From the NCBI RefSeq assembly GCF_001580995.1, contig NZ_LHZU01000148.1:124001-188000 (forward strand): a stretch of DNA of 64,000 nucleotides, given 5' to 3'. This document shows, in pieces, positions 63,293 through 64,000 of this stretch. Position 1 is the first letter of the stretch. The number at the start of each line of letters is the position of its first letter. Position numbers and translations under genes: made by a program. Origin of the DNA: Acetobacter senegalensis. GTDB lineage: Bacteria > Pseudomonadota > Alphaproteobacteria > Acetobacterales > Acetobacteraceae. The notes under the pieces are model-generated. The model was not told the DNA's origin. It saw only the letters and a program-made list of their open reading frames with translations, and searched no databases.

Positions 63293-64000
63293 AACTTGCC
63301 ATCATGCAGGGAGTCGACGTTTCTTCTACTGTGCCAGCAGATATGGTCGCGCATATAGCACGGAAATGTCTGATTGATGAGGTTAGAACCTGGCCCAAGC
63401 CCGGTCTTGTCAGTCATGTTGATACAGGTAGCCACACAGATATGACTGCTGCCCATTTTGAAGCCAGCGCACGCGCTATAAGCCCATATTTTTCTGATCT
63501 TTACCGTGCAGGTTATGCTGGCGCGGACTTGCCGGTCTTGCGTAAGGTTGGTCTTGCGGCAGAAGCTGCTATGCTGCGTGCCACCGGTGGCATTAACACA
63601 CACCGGGGTGCTATATGGGCTTTAGGTCTGTTAAGCGCTGCTCTTGGCTGGCGTGTTGCTCGGGGTGAGGAGTTGCCCTGCTGTGATGTTGTGCGGCGGG
63701 TATGGGGCTCAGACATTCTGGCGACCACGCATGAACCATCAAGTCATGGTGGGGTAGTTCACAGGCTTTATGGTGCTGGCGGGGCACGTATTGAAGCTGG
63801 TTTAGGATTTCCCTTTATTCGCTCTGTTGGTTTGCCTGCATTAGAAAAGGGACGTGAGTTATGCCCCGGTGATGAGGAGGCGGCTCGGGTGCAGTGTTGC
63901 ATAGCCTTAATTGCGCAACTCGAAGATACCAATATTCTGTATCGCGGCGGCACAAAAGGATTATCTTACGCGCAAACGGGCGCTGCGATGTTTCTCAGAC
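63289..64000 (+). CDS. mdcB: Triphosphoribosyl-dephospho-CoA synthase MdcB (partial, runs off right edge)
   Basis: From the ATG at 63289 the frame stays open to the window end, 237 codons. It has TWPKPGLVSHVDTGSHTDMT, the family GINTHRGAIWALGLLSAALG and HGGVVHRLYGAGGARIEAGL, as in CitG/MdcB. It makes the prosthetic-group precursor from ATP and dephospho-CoA for MdcG. The C-terminus is outside the window. Its position after mdcG is unusual; it commonly sits second in the operon. Confidence 0.92.
   Translation, partial: MKLAIMQGVDVSSTVPADMVAHIARKCLIDEVRTWPKPGLVSHVDTGSHTDMTAAHFEASARAISPYFSDLYRAGYAGADLPVLRKVGLAAEAAMLRATGGINTHRGAIWALGLLSAALGWRVARGEELPCCDVVRRVWGSDILATTHEPSSHGGVVHRLYGAGGARIEAGLGFPFIRSVGLPALEKGRELCPGDEEAARVQCCIALIAQLEDTNILYRGGTKGLSYAQTGAAMFLR

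Overview
The window looks like a catabolic region of an alphaproteobacterial chromosome. A periplasmic PQQ alcohol dehydrogenase with a fused cytochrome c domain, moderate GC content and an IS5-type element would fit an acetic acid bacterium (Acetobacteraceae, Acetobacter-like). That placement is inference from gene content; there is no rRNA or other marker gene here. I see no phage genes, CRISPR array, rRNA or tRNA. Almost all of the sequence belongs to six substrate modules placed end to end, most with a regulator next to them.

Layout. (1) About 1-11.0 kb: ectoine/hydroxyectoine catabolism. eutC (cut by the left edge) and eutB run left. A TonB-dependent receptor, doeA, doeB and the ehuABCD ABC importer run right. 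An AsnC/Lrp regulator (doeX-like) closes the module. (2) 11.2-12.1 kb: a lone EamA exporter. (3) 12.2-19.7 kb: the reductive pyrimidine pathway, with N-carbamoyl-beta-amino-acid hydrolase, PreA, PreT, dihydropyrimidinase and a divergent NCS1 nucleobase transporter. Two RutR-like palindromes sit in its promoters. (4) 19.8-21.7 kb: a LysR regulator and a YeiH-type membrane protein. (5) 21.9-26.8 kb: an operon of SphA-like outer-membrane protein, aldehyde dehydrogenase and quinohaemoprotein alcohol dehydrogenase. Three evenly spaced inverted repeats precede it. (6) 26.8-42.6 kb: the phenylacetyl-CoA pathway, with paaI, paaX, paaABCDE, a TetR regulator, paaZ, paaK, paaG, paaJ, a fused hydratase/dehydrogenase replacing separate paaF and paaH, and an MBL-fold hydrolase. 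(7) 42.8-56.1 kb: 4-hydroxyphenylacetate (homoprotocatechuate) degradation, with an OprB-like porin, a membrane protein, hpaA, hpaB, hpaC, hpaR, hpaF, hpaE, hpaD, a succinate-semialdehyde dehydrogenase, hpaG, hpaH and hpaI. (8) 56.1-57.9 kb: a transposase relic and a frameshifted IS5-family element. (9) 57.9-64 kb: biotin-independent malonate decarboxylase, mdcR and mdcACDEGB; mdcB runs off the right edge.

How the parts work together. PA and HPA catabolism lie side by side and deliver acetyl-CoA and succinyl-CoA (paa) or pyruvate and succinate (hpa, with the succinate-semialdehyde dehydrogenase inside the operon). The ectoine module imports ectoines and converts them as far as diaminobutyrate. 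The enzymes that take diaminobutyrate to aspartate are not visible and may lie left of the window. The pyrimidine module is complete from uracil or thymine to beta-alanine or beta-aminoisobutyrate.

The items most worth following up are the triple operator array before the quinoprotein operon, the RutR-type boxes on a reductive (not Rut) pathway, the TonB receptor tied to ectoine use, the paaF-paaH fusion with a coupled MBL hydrolase, and a possible Mpv17-like membrane protein between the HPA activator and a porin.
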